Shown: positions 1-8,807 of the stretch, piece by piece
Layout: every line of letters begins with the position of its first letter
Numbering within the stretch: position 1 is the first letter of the stretch
Assembly (NCBI GenBank): GCA_902797685.1
Contig: CADBTQ010000046.1
Span: forward strand, 1 to 33,300
Direction of reading: 5' to 3'
From: an uncultured Eubacteriales bacterium
GTDB taxonomy: Bacteria; Bacillota; Clostridia; Christensenellales; CAG-1252
Length of the DNA: 33,300 nt
Translations under genes and position numbers: made by a program
Notes under the pieces: generated by a model
The model's input: the letters and a program-made list of their open reading frames with translations, nothing else
Told to the model about the DNA's origin: nothing
The model's database searches: none

Positions 1-3000
1 CGGCGAACATAGCGCCCAAGTGCAAGCCGATACCGTGTTCGATATCGGTGCCGATGGTGATCTCGTCTCCGGTCACCGTCTTAGCCGCCAAGGTTTGGAG
101 ATTGCCGATGGCGATCAAACTGGTGGCGTCGGGAGCGGTCACGTCAAGACCCGCCAACGCCAAAGCGCGGGACAGCACTTGCGTGGACAAGCTCAACGCC
201 AGCCCCGAGTCGGACAAACTCAACTTGCCGAGCAACTTGACGATATCGCTGACCGTGATCTCGCCCGCCTCGGCGGTCTTGCCGCCCGACAACATATTGA
301 GAATGATGGAGTGCAGATCGAACGCGTTGGCGACCGACACTTTCATGTTGAGCGCGGGAATATGGATATAGATGGTATCCACCGCATTGCTGAGGTAATA
401 AATACCCACCACGGGTTTGCCCTCGGGATAGAGGTCGGGATCCGCCAATTTGTCGCGAATGATCACCATCATCTCCAACTTCATGTTGTTGATGATGTTG
501 TCGACCACGTCGGTCAAATTGGAGCCGCCCAATCTCGCCAAGGAGATACCCGTGAGGTCCAAGCCCGAAACGCCCATCTCCACGTCGACCGAGTAGAACA
601 CGGTCTTGTCGAGAGTGGAAGTCAAGAACAATTTGAGCATATCGTTGTAGGACGCCACGAGGTCGGAAGTCAACTGCTCTTCCCCGTCCACCACGGTGGT
701 GGAAGAGGACATCTGCGCCTTGACGGTCAACCCTGCGGACAGGTACAACTGACCCAACGTCTGCATATCGGCGGCGTTAGAGCGCAACGACTCGATGGTC
801 GACTTATAGCGATCCCGCTCGGTCAGATCCTGTCCATCGGACAGGAAGAACAGGTCGTAGTCGCTGAGGGTAAGCGCCGCAAACGAATTGTCGGACAGTT
901 GCAAGGTAAGACCCGACTTTTGGGGACCCACCTCGACGACCACCTCCTTAAACAAAGCGTTGACGGTCTCTTCCAAATCGATATCCAACGCGGACGAGTC
1001 GAGCAATCCCGCCGCCGTCGCCAAACGAACGGCAAGCGCAAGCAAACCGTTGTTGACCGACAAGCTGAGACCCTCGTCTTGATCCGCGTTCACCGCGATC
1101 ACGGCGTCCTCGGCACGGGCGGTGGGTTGATTGATCAAAGACAACACCAACTCCACGATATCCAAGTCGTCCAATCTGACGCCTTGTCCTTGCCCCAAGT
1201 CGCTGCCGAACATGACGTACAGCGATTCCTCGATCAAAGTCTTGGTACCGTCTTCGGACGGATGGCGGTCGCGGTTGTTGTAGTACAAAGTCACGAAACG
1301 ATTGGAATCACGATAGAGATCCTCGCCGTCCGAGCTGAAGTAGACGCTGAGGAACAATTCCACTTGCAATTCGCCGAGACCCGCTTGGCTCACGCCGCCC
1401 AATTCCACGTTGACGGCGAGGTCCAACCCCAAGTCGAAGTTGGCAAGTCCCGACTCGGTATCCACCGACAGGCGCAAGCCGTCACCCTCGATGAGGGTGC
1501 CCAACAAGTTGTTGACCTTGGTGGCGTACTCTTGATCCAGTTGCACGCTGATTTGCGCGCGAGTATCCAACCCGAGGTTGAGTTCGTTCCAAGGAACGTA
1601 GCTGTCAAGACTCGGGAAGAAGTCGGCGGGACGGGCAAAGCCCACTTGCAAGCCGCCCAAGCCCACGGCAAGACCAAAGGTCACTTGATCGTCCTGACCC
1701 AAGAAGTTGAGTCCCAAGTCGACCGCAAGACCATTTTCGTTGATTCCGAGCCCCAAGTCGACCGCCACCGAAGGCAGCACGCCCACCAAGGCTTCCATGC
1801 CCACGAGACCCAACACGCTATCCAAGAAGTCGGCGCGAGTGATGATCTCCAACATGGTGGACTTGCCGCTGACGCCCACGACGTTGATCTGTTCGATCAC
1901 GTCGCCGACCAAGCCGAGGATATCCAAACCTTCCTCTTCCTCGTCGGCGTGCGCCACGAAGTCGAGTCCTTGCAGGACGGGTCCCAAATTGTCCTCGATC
2001 AACTTGGACAATCCGAGCCCTTGAATATAGAACTTTTTGGCGTTGGCGGTCAAAGCGGTGTCGCCCAAGTCGACGAACACTTTGTCCTCTCTGCCGTCAA
2101 AGCTCAACGTAAGCAAATTGATATCGTCGTCGCCGTGCAAAGCAAGTACCAGACCCGTGTTGGACAGATCGGTCAAATCGGCGTACAACTTGACGCCCAA
2201 CGAAAGGTGCGCGTCGAGATCCATTCCCAAATACACCTTGAGAGCGGACAAGATGGAATTGATCCCTTGATCCAAGCCCAAGCCTTGGAGCAACTGATCC
2301 ACTTGCTCGGCGTAACCGAGTTTGTCCAAGATCTGACCGACGGTGCCCGACAATTCGGCGCCGGGAGCGGGCAGATCGCCCAAGATATCCATATCCACGG
2401 TCACCGCGGCATAGATCTCCTTAATGGCCAACGAGCCCTGTTCGTCGGTGATGGAAGCGAATTCGCTCTCTTTGACGACGGCAAACGCGGTTTGACTGAG
2501 GTCGGGAGCCCCCGCTTGCAGGTTGATACCCGCCAAGCTGAGGCGCAGACCGATACCCGCCAGTCCTGCCGAAACGCTGACTCCGCCCGAAGTGGTAAAG
2601 CCCGCGCCGATGGTATCCAAGTACGTCCCCACGTCGAGGCCGCCCAAGTCGATACCGAACAAACCGAGCGCTTGACCGATAAGCCCGCCGCTGACGGACA
2701 GCGCCAAGCCGTCTTGATCGAAGCACAAAGCGACCAACTTGTCGCTGTTGGACGTCTCTCCCGCGGGTGCGGTCTGTTGATCGCCGCCCAAAAGGCCTCC
2801 GACCAACTCCGCCAGATCCAAGCCGTCGTAACGCACCGCGCCCACCCCGAAGAGAGGAGCACGAGCGTACACGCTATGTACACGGCCGTCGTAGTAGAGG
2901 GAGATCGCGGTGTCGATACGATTATCCGCCGCGTCGAGGGTATACACGTTGAGCAACAGTTGCACGTCTTGCAGCAAGCCGCCCACGCTACCCGCTAAGT

Positions 3001-6000
3001 CGTTAAGATCCAATTCCGCCAAGTTGACGCCCGCGATGAGGTCGAACGAGGTGCGGATCTCAAACGCTTCGGGCACGCCGATAGCCGTGGTCCAACGGCT
3101 ACCCGCAAGCGAAGCCACGGCGGTCGTCACCAAGTCTTGCAAAGAGCCCTTGGGAGCGTCGCCCGTGATGCTGCCTTGCTGTTTGTCAAAGGACAAAGTC
3201 AAATTGCCGGTGAGGGCGACGGTCATCTCGCCCAAACCGTTGAGATCCAATTCGTCGTAATCGTCGGGATCGGGAAGGTCGATGTCCTGTCCGCTGAACG
3301 CCAACGACACGTTGCGCAAGCCAAAGCCCAAATGCCCCATGTCGATCTCCTTGCCCCTCGGATCGGTATCCACAAAGTGCAAGGTCAAGCCGATACCCAA
3401 ACCGTGGGTAAAGTCAATATCCAAAGTGGGTTTAACGCCGTCGAGCGCGGTGCCGTCGTACAGGGAGTCGATATGCAAAGCCGCCACCCCGATGATGTTG
3501 AGCAACCGTTTGAGGGTGTCTTTGGCAAGTCCTACGACGATACCCTTGGAATCGTCGTTGTTGGTGATGGTGATGTTGGTCAAAATGCCCAAGTTTTGCA
3601 AGATCAGATCGGCGATCGCCACTTGCTGTTGCTCGTCGTCCGCTTCCGCCACCTTGCAGCAGTCGCACTCTCCGTCGTCGCAACGGGTGGTGCCGTCGGG
3701 CAGATAGCAGGAGCCCGCGGCGATACACTCGGGATTGGTGCAACCGCAGGGCAGCGAGCCGATCAAGACCTTGAAGGGCTCCAACTTAATGCCCGTGGTC
3801 TTGCCGCTTAGGTCGGTCGAACCGACGTTGGCGTCCACGTAGAGATATACCCCGTCGAACCAAGCGGTCAACAAGGTCATCTCGCCGGCGTTGACTTGCA
3901 CGCGCAAAGTCAGACCCGACAAGATCGTGGACAAACCGATACCGTCGGAAGAGCCCATCAGGCGACCCACGTCCACGTTGGCGTCGATACGCACGGACAA
4001 ACGACCCGCCACCGAACCGGCTTGACCGCCGCGCACTTGCAAGTTGATCAAAAGGTCGCTGAGCAAACGAGCGATGGATTCGTCTTGGATATCGACGACC
4101 TTGTCCACTACGGACAACAGATCGCTCACGTCGTACGTCGCCGACTTCATATCGTAATCGACGTAGATCTCGGCGCCCGCATACACGGTGGAAAGATCGC
4201 TGATCGAACCGTACGATTGGGTATCGAGGTCGGCGGGCAGCACCGCGGTCTTGCGCATATCCAACCTAAGGTCGGACAAAGACAAGCGCAGGAAGGTATT
4301 GGTATCCGACGAACCGTTGGTGTTGAGACCCAAGGCGATGCCGATCTTCAAACCGTCCTCCACGGACACGGTCAAATTGCTGCTGCCGTCCACGCCGAGC
4401 ATACCCGACACGGGCACGCCCAACAAGAGGGAAGCCAAGTTGTCCAACATGGTCTCGGCGAGATAGACGCTGATACCCGTTTGGTCGATCGCCAAGCCGC
4501 CCAACACGCCGCCCGCTATACGCAACAAGCTGTCCAAGCTCAGAGCGGGCGCTTCTTCGCCCTCTTCGGCAGCCGCCCAGTTGCGCTCCGCCGCCATAGC
4601 GGTACGCGGCGAGGAGAGCGCGTTGTTGAGCATTGTTTCCAACGAAACGTCGTAGCGGAAGGCGGGCAGGTTGGTGCCGCCCAAGTTGAGACGGGACAAA
4701 TCGACGAAGACGGCGTCCACGTTGTATTCGTCCTCGGTATAATACACGGTCAAAACGGGAGTGGCGCCGCCCGCGAGGTACGCCTCTTTGGCGTAGATCT
4801 CGAGAGCCAACTCCACGTCCACGACTTCCACGTTGAGGCTGGAGCCCGCCAAGATCGTCCTGAGGGAAATGGGATCGATCTCCACGTTGCCCTTGACGGT
4901 GATGACGACGCCGCCTTGCACGCGGTCTTCAAATTGCAAAACCGCAGCCAACTCTTTGAGATAGCCGCCCAAGACGTTGCTGTCGCGCAAAGTGCCGATG
5001 GCGTTGCCCAGATCGAGAGAGGTCACTTCCCCCTCACCCACGTTGCCGCTGTCAAACTCGACGGCGAGAGCCGCGCCGAAACTCAACTCGCTGATGGAAT
5101 CCAAGTCGGTGTATTCGTTGGTAAGTGTGACGGGAATAAAGTCGGGCACGAAACCGACCGCCACCACGGGAGCGGCGATGGTCAAGGTCGTGTCTTGCGC
5201 CAATTTGACGTCCACGCCGAGATCCAAACCCAAGTAGGGATCGCCCGAGGTCGTCTTGGTCACGAAAGACAAATGCAGATCCACTTGGCGCAGCGCCAAG
5301 TCGTTGTCCGAGAAGGTGCGGTGTTTGAGTGCGCCCGCGATACCGCCCAAGGTGGGATCGTCCATCGTGGAAGCGTTGAGGGTGGGGAAACGATACCCCT
5401 CGCCCACCAACGTGGCGGACAAGTCGCCGCCCGCCATACGAGCCACCGCTTTGAGCATATCGATCAAGTTGTCGCGAGTGATCGTGACGGTCAGAGTACC
5501 GTCTGCGATCTCCCCGCTGCGGATCAGATCGGCGAGCAAGCTCATCACGTTGGGGATAGCGCCCAATACGTCGCCCGTACCCGTTTCGCCCGCCATCGCG
5601 GTCAATCCGTAAGTGCCGGTCCGCATAAAGTTGCGGACGGCTTCTTCAAACGTGTCCCCGCCGTAGCGAGCCATCGCCGCCTCGCGAATGTCGGCGGCTT
5701 GGGAATCGCCGCCCAAGAAGTGCCAGATAGCGGGGTTGGTGATAAAGGAATGCATCAGGCTGTTGAGGTTGAAGCTGTAACTGAACGAAGGCAGATCCAG
5801 CCCCGACAGATCGACGTACAACATCTCCACCGTGCCGTCGTAGACGATCTTGGCGACGTTGCCGACCTGTCCCAAAGTGGACACCAACAGTTGCAAATGG
5901 TTGCGTTCGTTGTGCGCCAAGTCGAGGGACGCTTGCAGTCTGACGTCCAAACCCAAGTCGCCCTCTGCCAATCGCAATTTGCTGTTGGTCAGGTTGCCCA

Positions 6001-7318
6001 TGTCCTCGATGCCGGTGACGGCGACCAACAAATCGCCGATCATCGCGCCCAAAGAGGTGTCTTTGTCCGAGCCGTTACGCAAAGTGACGGCGATCTCGGC
6101 GTCCCAGTTGACCGGGCTGAATTGTTGGAATTTGTCAAAGTCGGGCACGTCGAAACTCACCTTGGTGGTGTCGTCGCCCAAATAGTTGGAGTTGAGATCC
6201 ACGCCCAAAGCCCAATCTCTGCCGTAGCCCAAGTCGAGTTCGACCCCGTCGAAGGCTTCGTTGTGTTTGGAAATAGACAAGGTGGCGACGATATCCTCAA
6301 AGCGGAAGGCGAAGATGTCGTCCATGGTGATACCGAAAGCGGCGGACAGCACTCCGTCCACGTCGCCCAAGATGTCGCCCAAGCCCAAGTTCCAAAGACC
6401 TTTGATATTGCCGATCAAGTTGTTGACGAACACGTTGAGACCCATCGACAGAGTAAAGGTCTGTTTGACGTCGGTTTGATCGGGCGATACGACCGTAGTG
6501 ACGTAAGCGTCCTCGATCAACACGGTAAGCAGATTGTTGACGATACCCTTGATACCCAGCGTCTTGATGATGTCGGGACCGCCGTCAAGAAGGTTGTCGA
6601 GCAAAGATCCCAAGTCGCCCACGGCTCCACCTGCGGTATCCACCACGGAGGCGGCGGTGGAAAGGATGGTAGCCATGTCGATACCGTCGATATAGATGTT
6701 GGCGCCCTTGTCACCCATCAGATCGAAGTAGAACATACCCGCATCATAGTACGCTCCCATGATCAGTTGATCGGTGGCAGGCTGCTTGATCTCCAAAGAC
6801 AGGGTGGATTGCTCGTTTTTGGTCCGAGCGTCCGCGCTCTCGTCGGTAAGGTAGCGCATTTTGAGGTCAAGATAATACCCCGTGCTCTCCCCCTTATCGG
6901 TATAGATCACGTCGCTGACCAAATTGAGCACCAACCAGTTGCTCTTTTGGGAGATCTCGGTAAAGTTGGACAGTTCCCCTCCGCAATCGGGACAAACGAA
7001 CCAGTCGGGCAAAGCGCTAAACGGCGTAAACTCGGCAAACGAGGCGTCCTCGTCCTCGGGATCCGTATAGCCCTTGTTTTCGTCGTAGATCCACCCGCAC
7101 TCGTTACAACGATAGCGGGAAGCCCCCACAAACGTGACCAACTGATTGAGAACGGCGAAGGCGTCTTCGCTGTCCAAATGCCTCGTGGTCGTGACCGCTT
7201 CTTCTTCCTTGTCGGACGGCGTGACCTTGACCGACTTGTTACAAGCCGTGAGCAGGACGACTGCCGTAAGACACAGGAGCAATACAATGATGACTGTCAA
7301 GTTGATGCGTTTTTTCAT
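1..7318 (-). CDS. Giant repeat-built lipoprotein with N-terminal rubredoxin-like domain (C-terminus outside window)
   Basis: The frame is open from the ATG at 7318 to the left edge, at least 2,439 codons, and no end is visible. The start has GGAGG five bases upstream. The product opens with a lipoprotein signal (hydrophobic residues 7-24, lipobox LLTAC, Cys26), so the mature protein is probably anchored outside the membrane. Residues about 69-117 look like rubredoxin: CNEC (Cys71/Cys74), then LPDWFVCPDCG (Cys109/Cys112). The rest is a long series of diverged units of very roughly 250-300 residues. Each has a strand pair ending in a YVD-like motif, an LPxFxY-type segment and alternating hydrophobic GLxLxLS stretches. 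I see at least nine of these, near 6740, 5820, 4700, 4150, 3830, 2860, 2050, 1220 and 350. An eight-Cys stretch interrupts the series near 3675-3748. I do not recognise the repeat family. A surface or structural role is inferred. Large antisense open frames here are shadows. Confidence 0.85.
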   Translation of the reverse strand, partial: MKKRINLTVIIVLLLCLTAVVLLTACNKSVKVTPSDKEEEAVTTTRHLDSEDAFAVLNQLVTFVGASRYRCNECGWIYDENKGYTDPEDEDASFAEFTPFSALPDWFVCPDCGGELSNFTEISQKSNWLVLNLVSDVIYTDKGESTGYYLDLKMRYLTDESADARTKNEQSTLSLEIKQPATDQLIMGAYYDAGMFYFDLMGDKGANIYIDGIDMATILSTAASVVDTAGGAVGDLGSLLDNLLDGGPDIIKTLGIKGIVNNLLTVLIEDAYVTTVVSPDQTDVKQTFTLSMGLNVFVNNLIGNIKGLWNLGLGDILGDVDGVLSAAFGITMDDIFAFRFEDIVATLSISKHNEAFDGVELDLGYGRDWALGVDLNSNYLGDDTTKVSFDVPDFDKFQQFSPVNWDAEIAVTLRNGSDKDTSLGAMIGDLLVAVTGIEDMGNLTNSKLRLAEGDLGLDVRLQASLDLAHNERNHLQLLVSTLGQVGNVAKIVYDGTVEMLYVDLSGLDLPSFSYSFNLNSLMHSFITNPAIWHFLGGDSQAADIREAAMARYGGDTFEEAVRNFMRTGTYGLTAMAGETGTGDVLGAIPNVMSLLADLIRSGEIADGTLTVTITRDNLIDMLKAVARMAGGDLSATLVGEGYRFPTLNASTMDDPTLGGIAGALKHRTFSDNDLALRQVDLHLSFVTKTTSGDPYLGLDLGVDVKLAQDTTLTIAAPVVAVGFVPDFIPVTLTNEYTDLDSISELSFGAALAVEFDSGNVGEGEVTSLDLGNAIGTLRDSNVLGGYLKELAAVLQFEDRVQGGVVITVKGNVEIDPISLRTILAGSSLNVEVVDVELALEIYAKEAYLAGGATPVLTVYYTEDEYNVDAVFVDLSRLNLGGTNLPAFRYDVSLETMLNNALSSPRTAMAAERNWAAAEEGEEAPALSLDSLLRIAGGVLGGLAIDQTGISVYLAETMLDNLASLLLGVPVSGMLGVDGSSNLTVSVEDGLKIGIALGLNTNGSSDTNTFLRLSLSDLRLDMRKTAVLPADLDTQSYGSISDLSTVYAGAEIYVDYDMKSATYDVSDLLSVVDKVVDIQDESIARLLSDLLINLQVRGGQAGSVAGRLSVRIDANVDVGRLMGSSDGIGLSTILSGLTLRVQVNAGEMTLLTAWFDGVYLYVDANVGSTDLSGKTTGIKLEPFKVLIGSLPCGCTNPECIAAGSCYLPDGTTRCDDGECDCCKVAEADDEQQQVAIADLILQNLGILTNITITNNDDSKGIVVGLAKDTLKRLLNIIGVAALHIDSLYDGTALDGVKPTLDIDFTHGLGIGLTLHFVDTDPRGKEIDMGHLGFGLRNVSLAFSGQDIDLPDPDDYDELDLNGLGEMTVALTGNLTLSFDKQQGSITGDAPKGSLQDLVTTAVASLAGSRWTTAIGVPEAFEIRTSFDLIAGVNLAELDLNDLAGSVGGLLQDVQLLLNVYTLDAADNRIDTAISLYYDGRVHSVYARAPLFGVGAVRYDGLDLAELVGGLLGGDQQTAPAGETSNSDKLVALCFDQDGLALSVSGGLIGQALGLFGIDLGGLDVGTYLDTIGAGFTTSGGVSVSAGLAGIGLRLSLAGINLQAGAPDLSQTAFAVVKESEFASITDEQGSLAIKEIYAAVTVDMDILGDLPAPGAELSGTVGQILDKLGYAEQVDQLLQGLGLDQGINSILSALKVYLGMDLDAHLSLGVKLYADLTDLSNTGLVLALHGDDDINLLTLSFDGREDKVFVDLGDTALTANAKKFYIQGLGLSKLIEDNLGPVLQGLDFVAHADEEEEGLDILGLVGDVIEQINVVGVSGKSTMLEIITRADFLDSVLGLVGMEALVGVLPSVAVDLGLGINENGLAVDLGLNFLGQDDQVTFGLAVGLGGLQVGFARPADFFPSLDSYVPWNELNLGLDTRAQISVQLDQEYATKVNNLLGTLIEGDGLRLSVDTESGLANFDLGLDLAVNVELGGVSQAGLGELQVELFLSVYFSSDGEDLYRDSNRFVTLYYNNRDRHPSEDGTKTLIEESLYVMFGSDLGQGQGVRLDDLDIVELVLSLINQPTARAEDAVIAVNADQDEGLSLSVNNGLLALAVRLATAAGLLDSSALDIDLEETVNALFKEVVVEVGPQKSGLTLQLSDNSFAALTLSDYDLFFLSDGQDLTERDRYKSTIESLRSNAADMQTLGQLYLSAGLTVKAQMSSSTTVVDGEEQLTSDLVASYNDMLKLFLTSTLDKTVFYSVDVEMGVSGLDLTGISLARLGGSNLTDVVDNIINNMKLEMMVIIRDKLADPDLYPEGKPVVGIYYLSNAVDTIYIHIPALNMKVSVANAFDLHSIILNMLSGGKTAEAGEITVSDIVKLLGKLSLSDSGLALSLSTQVLSRALALAGLDVTAPDATSLIAIGNLQTLAAKTVTGDEITIGTDIEHGIGLHLGAMFA

Positions 7319-7329
7319 ACTTACCTCCA

Positions 7330-7348
7330 TCTTTCCTTATAGGAAAGA
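7330..7348 (-). promoter_or_regulatory. Leader hairpin next to the ribosome site of the giant gene
   Basis: TCTTTCCT (7330-7337), loop TAT, AGGAAAGA (7341-7348) form a perfect 8-bp stem with a 3-nt loop. It ends one base from the complement of the GGAGG ribosome site (7324-7328). It lies inside the predicted transcript, so it could stabilise the mRNA or tune translation. There is no U-run, so it is not a terminator. Confidence 0.45.
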
Positions 7349-7361
7349 CACGTACGCGACA

Positions 7362-7390
7362 ATTTTACCTTATCTGCGCCCCTATGTCAA
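7362..7390 (-). promoter_or_regulatory. Sigma-A-type promoter of the giant lipoprotein gene
   Basis: Reading leftwards, TTGACA (7390-7385) is followed after exactly 17 bases by TAAAAT (7367-7362). Transcription would begin near 7355, giving a leader of about 37 nt before the ATG at 7318. Confidence 0.7.
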
Positions 7391-7615
7391 TACCCACGGG
7401 CGTATATTAAATTATTTTATTGAGTAAAAAGCGCGCGTTGTGGTGCAGACGAGCGCGCACCCACTACATATTGTGGTCCGCTCGCAGAACGCGGCGTATT
7501 TGTGAAACGGGCGCAAAACGACTTAATATAAGCGCAGATTATATATGGCATAAGTAAATCAAAACGGATTTTGAGCGACGAAAACCGAGCGCCGCCCTAA
7601 GACGGGTAAAAACCG
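7391..7615. other. Intergenic gap between the giant lipoprotein gene and spoIIID
   Basis: No gene is apparent. The stretch holds paired GCGCGC words (7431-7436 and 7453-7458) and an AT-rich segment near 7530-7555. I see no convincing RNA gene. Confidence 0.5.
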
Positions 7616-7645
7616 ACATATTCCGCCCCTTTGCGACATAAAAAT
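7616..7645 (+). promoter_or_regulatory. Candidate sigma-E-type sporulation promoter of spoIIID
   Basis: ACATATT (7616-7622), 14 bases, then CATAAAAAT (7637-7645) fits the mother-cell sigma-E pattern of an ATATT-like -35 and a CATA-type -10. In Bacillus subtilis spoIIID is a sigma-E gene. The predicted start of transcription is only a few bases before the ATG at 7655, which agrees with the absence of a Shine-Dalgarno sequence there. Confidence 0.4.
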
Positions 7646-7654
7646 GACTGAACT

Positions 7655-7915
7655 ATGAAACCGTATATCGTCCGCCGCACACTGGAATGTGCCCACTACA
7701 TCGTAGACCGTCAAACTACCGTCAGAGAGACCGCCAAGCACTACGGGCTGGGCAAATCGACCGTGCACGCCTATCTTACGGTCTATCTGCCGTTGATCGA
7801 CAAAAAATTGAGCGCAAAGGTCTTAGACCTATTTGCGCTCAATCAAAGCGAAAAGCATTTAAGAGGGGGCAATTCCACCCGCCTCAAATACGCTCACTCG
7901 TCGTCAAAAGTCTGA
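7655..7915 (+). CDS. spoIIID: Stage III sporulation protein D, mother-cell transcription regulator
   Basis: This 86-residue protein matches SpoIIID along its length. It has the N-terminal pattern MxxYIxxRT, then YIVD, the helix-turn-helix with TVRETAKHYG and KSTVHAYL, and the diagnostic C-terminal HLRGGNSTRLKYA. In spore formers SpoIIID binds DNA in the mother cell and switches genes between the sigma-E and sigma-K programmes. The ATG at 7655 is chosen because it aligns with the N-terminus of known members, although no clear ribosome site precedes it. Its last 22 bases overlap the end of the convergent ttcA-like gene. It stands alone rather than next to spoIIQ or mreB-type genes. It is the best evidence that this lineage has a sporulation programme. 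Confidence 0.93.
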   Translation: MKPYIVRRTLECAHYIVDRQTTVRETAKHYGLGKSTVHAYLTVYLPLIDKKLSAKVLDLFALNQSEKHLRGGNSTRLKYAHSSSKV

Positions 7916-8646
7916 TTTTGCACGGGTTTTTGCCACAAATTGTTGCGTTCGGGATGGGTGATGGCGGACAGCATATTGTCTTTGGCAAAGGGGATCTCGG
8001 CTTTGAGAGAAGACAGCATCTCTTTCATACGCTCGCGGTTGGTGTGCTTGTCGTTGGGACAGGGATTGAACACCACGGGCAGTTGGCATCGGGCGGTCGC
8101 GCCCCGGATCTCCCCTTCTTCGAGGTAGATAAAAGGACGGATCACCCACACGTTTGAGCGATCGAGATGACTTACGGGCGCAAAGGTAGAGAACCTTCCC
8201 TCGTAGATCAAGCATAGCATCAAAGTCTCCAACACGTCGTCCGCATGGTGCCCCAACGCCACCTTGTTGCATCCTAATTCGTGCGCGCGATTGCAGAGTG
8301 CGCCGCGGCGCATTTTGCTACACAAGCTGCACGCGTCCTTGCCGCCGCGCGCCTCGAACAATATCTCGGCGAGTTGGGTGGGGACTTCTTCCAGAGTCAG
8401 CCCTTTTTGGGCAAAATAGGCGCGCAAAGCGTTCATCTCCTCTTCCGACGTGTCCTTAAACCCCATGTTGACGTGGATGGGGACCAATTCGAAGGGAATC
8501 ACGTTCCAGGTGTGGAATTGCCACAACGCTTCAAACAGCAACAGGCTGTCCTTGCCCCCCGAAACGCCGACGGCGACCTTGTCGCCCGGCTCGATCATGC
8601 GGTAATCCTGAATGGCTCTGCGCATCTTGCTCAATATCTTTTTCAT
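7894..8646 (-). CDS. ttcA: TtcA-family tRNA 2-thiolation protein (PP-loop ATPase)
   Basis: A 250-residue PP-loop protein. Near the N-terminus it has the ATP pyrophosphatase motif GVSGGKDSLLL. The central CSLCSKMRRG supplies the CxxC pair typical of the TtcA/TtuA group, followed by ALGHHADD. Family members adenylate a tRNA base and exchange oxygen for sulphur, usually at cytidine 32, often with an iron-sulphur cluster on these cysteines. I chose ATG 8646 because GGGAAAG lies just upstream. An upstream TTG at 8670 is less likely. The gene is divergent from tRNA-Gln and convergent with spoIIID. The exact tRNA target cannot be read from the sequence, so a related thiolase remains possible. Confidence 0.85.
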   Translation of the reverse strand: MKKILSKMRRAIQDYRMIEPGDKVAVGVSGGKDSLLLFEALWQFHTWNVIPFELVPIHVNMGFKDTSEEEMNALRAYFAQKGLTLEEVPTQLAEILFEARGGKDACSLCSKMRRGALCNRAHELGCNKVALGHHADDVLETLMLCLIYEGRFSTFAPVSHLDRSNVWVIRPFIYLEEGEIRGATARCQLPVVFNPCPNDKHTNRERMKEMLSSLKAEIPFAKDNMLSAITHPERNNLWQKPVQNQTFDDE

Positions 8647-8664
8647 ATCTTTCCCAAAAATCGT

Positions 8665-8693
8665 TTGCAATTATCGTTAAGTTGTATTATAAT
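8665..8693 (+). promoter_or_regulatory. Promoter of tRNA-Gln
   Basis: TTGCAA (8665-8670) is 17 bases from TATAAT (8688-8693), ending 11 bases before the mature tRNA. The opposite strand also reads TATAAT at 8691-8686, so the leftward ttcA promoter may share the same melted segment. Its -35 is poor. Confidence 0.75.
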
Positions 8694-8704
8694 CGTGTTA
8701 TCGA

Positions 8705-8778
8705 TGGAGTATGGTGTAGTGGCAACACGTGGGTCTCTGACTCCCAAATTGTTGGTTCGATTCCAACTACTCCTGCCA
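8705..8778 (+). tRNA. tRNA-Gln (anticodon CUG)
   Basis: A 74-nt cloverleaf with encoded GCCA end. The D stem is GTGT/ACAC. The anticodon loop CTCTGAC carries CUG. The T arm is GTTGG-TTCGATT-CCAAC. The acceptor is TGGAGTA/TACTCCT. The first acceptor pair is U-U, in keeping with the weak U1 pair usual in bacterial tRNA-Gln. Base 31 and base 39 also face each other as T-T. It decodes CAG. Confidence 0.93.
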
Positions 8779-8780
8779 AC

Positions 8781-8803
8781 GGGTACCTATGGTACCCTTT
8801 TTT
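8781..8803 (+). terminator. Intrinsic terminator of tRNA-Gln
   Basis: GGGTACC (8781-8787), loop TAT, GGTACCC (8791-8797), then six T. It begins two bases after the CCA end. It has no U-run in the opposite direction. Confidence 0.9.
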
Positions 8804-8807
8804 GTTT

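Noticed and set aside
20-2998. Long rightward open frame opposite the giant lipoprotein gene
   Set aside because: It is codon-aligned antisense to the leftward gene, has His-, Gln- and Arg-rich composition without domains, and lacks a ribosome site.
3896-7342. Second long rightward open frame
   Set aside because: Same antisense shadow. The leftward frame has signal peptide, promoter, ribosome site and repeats.
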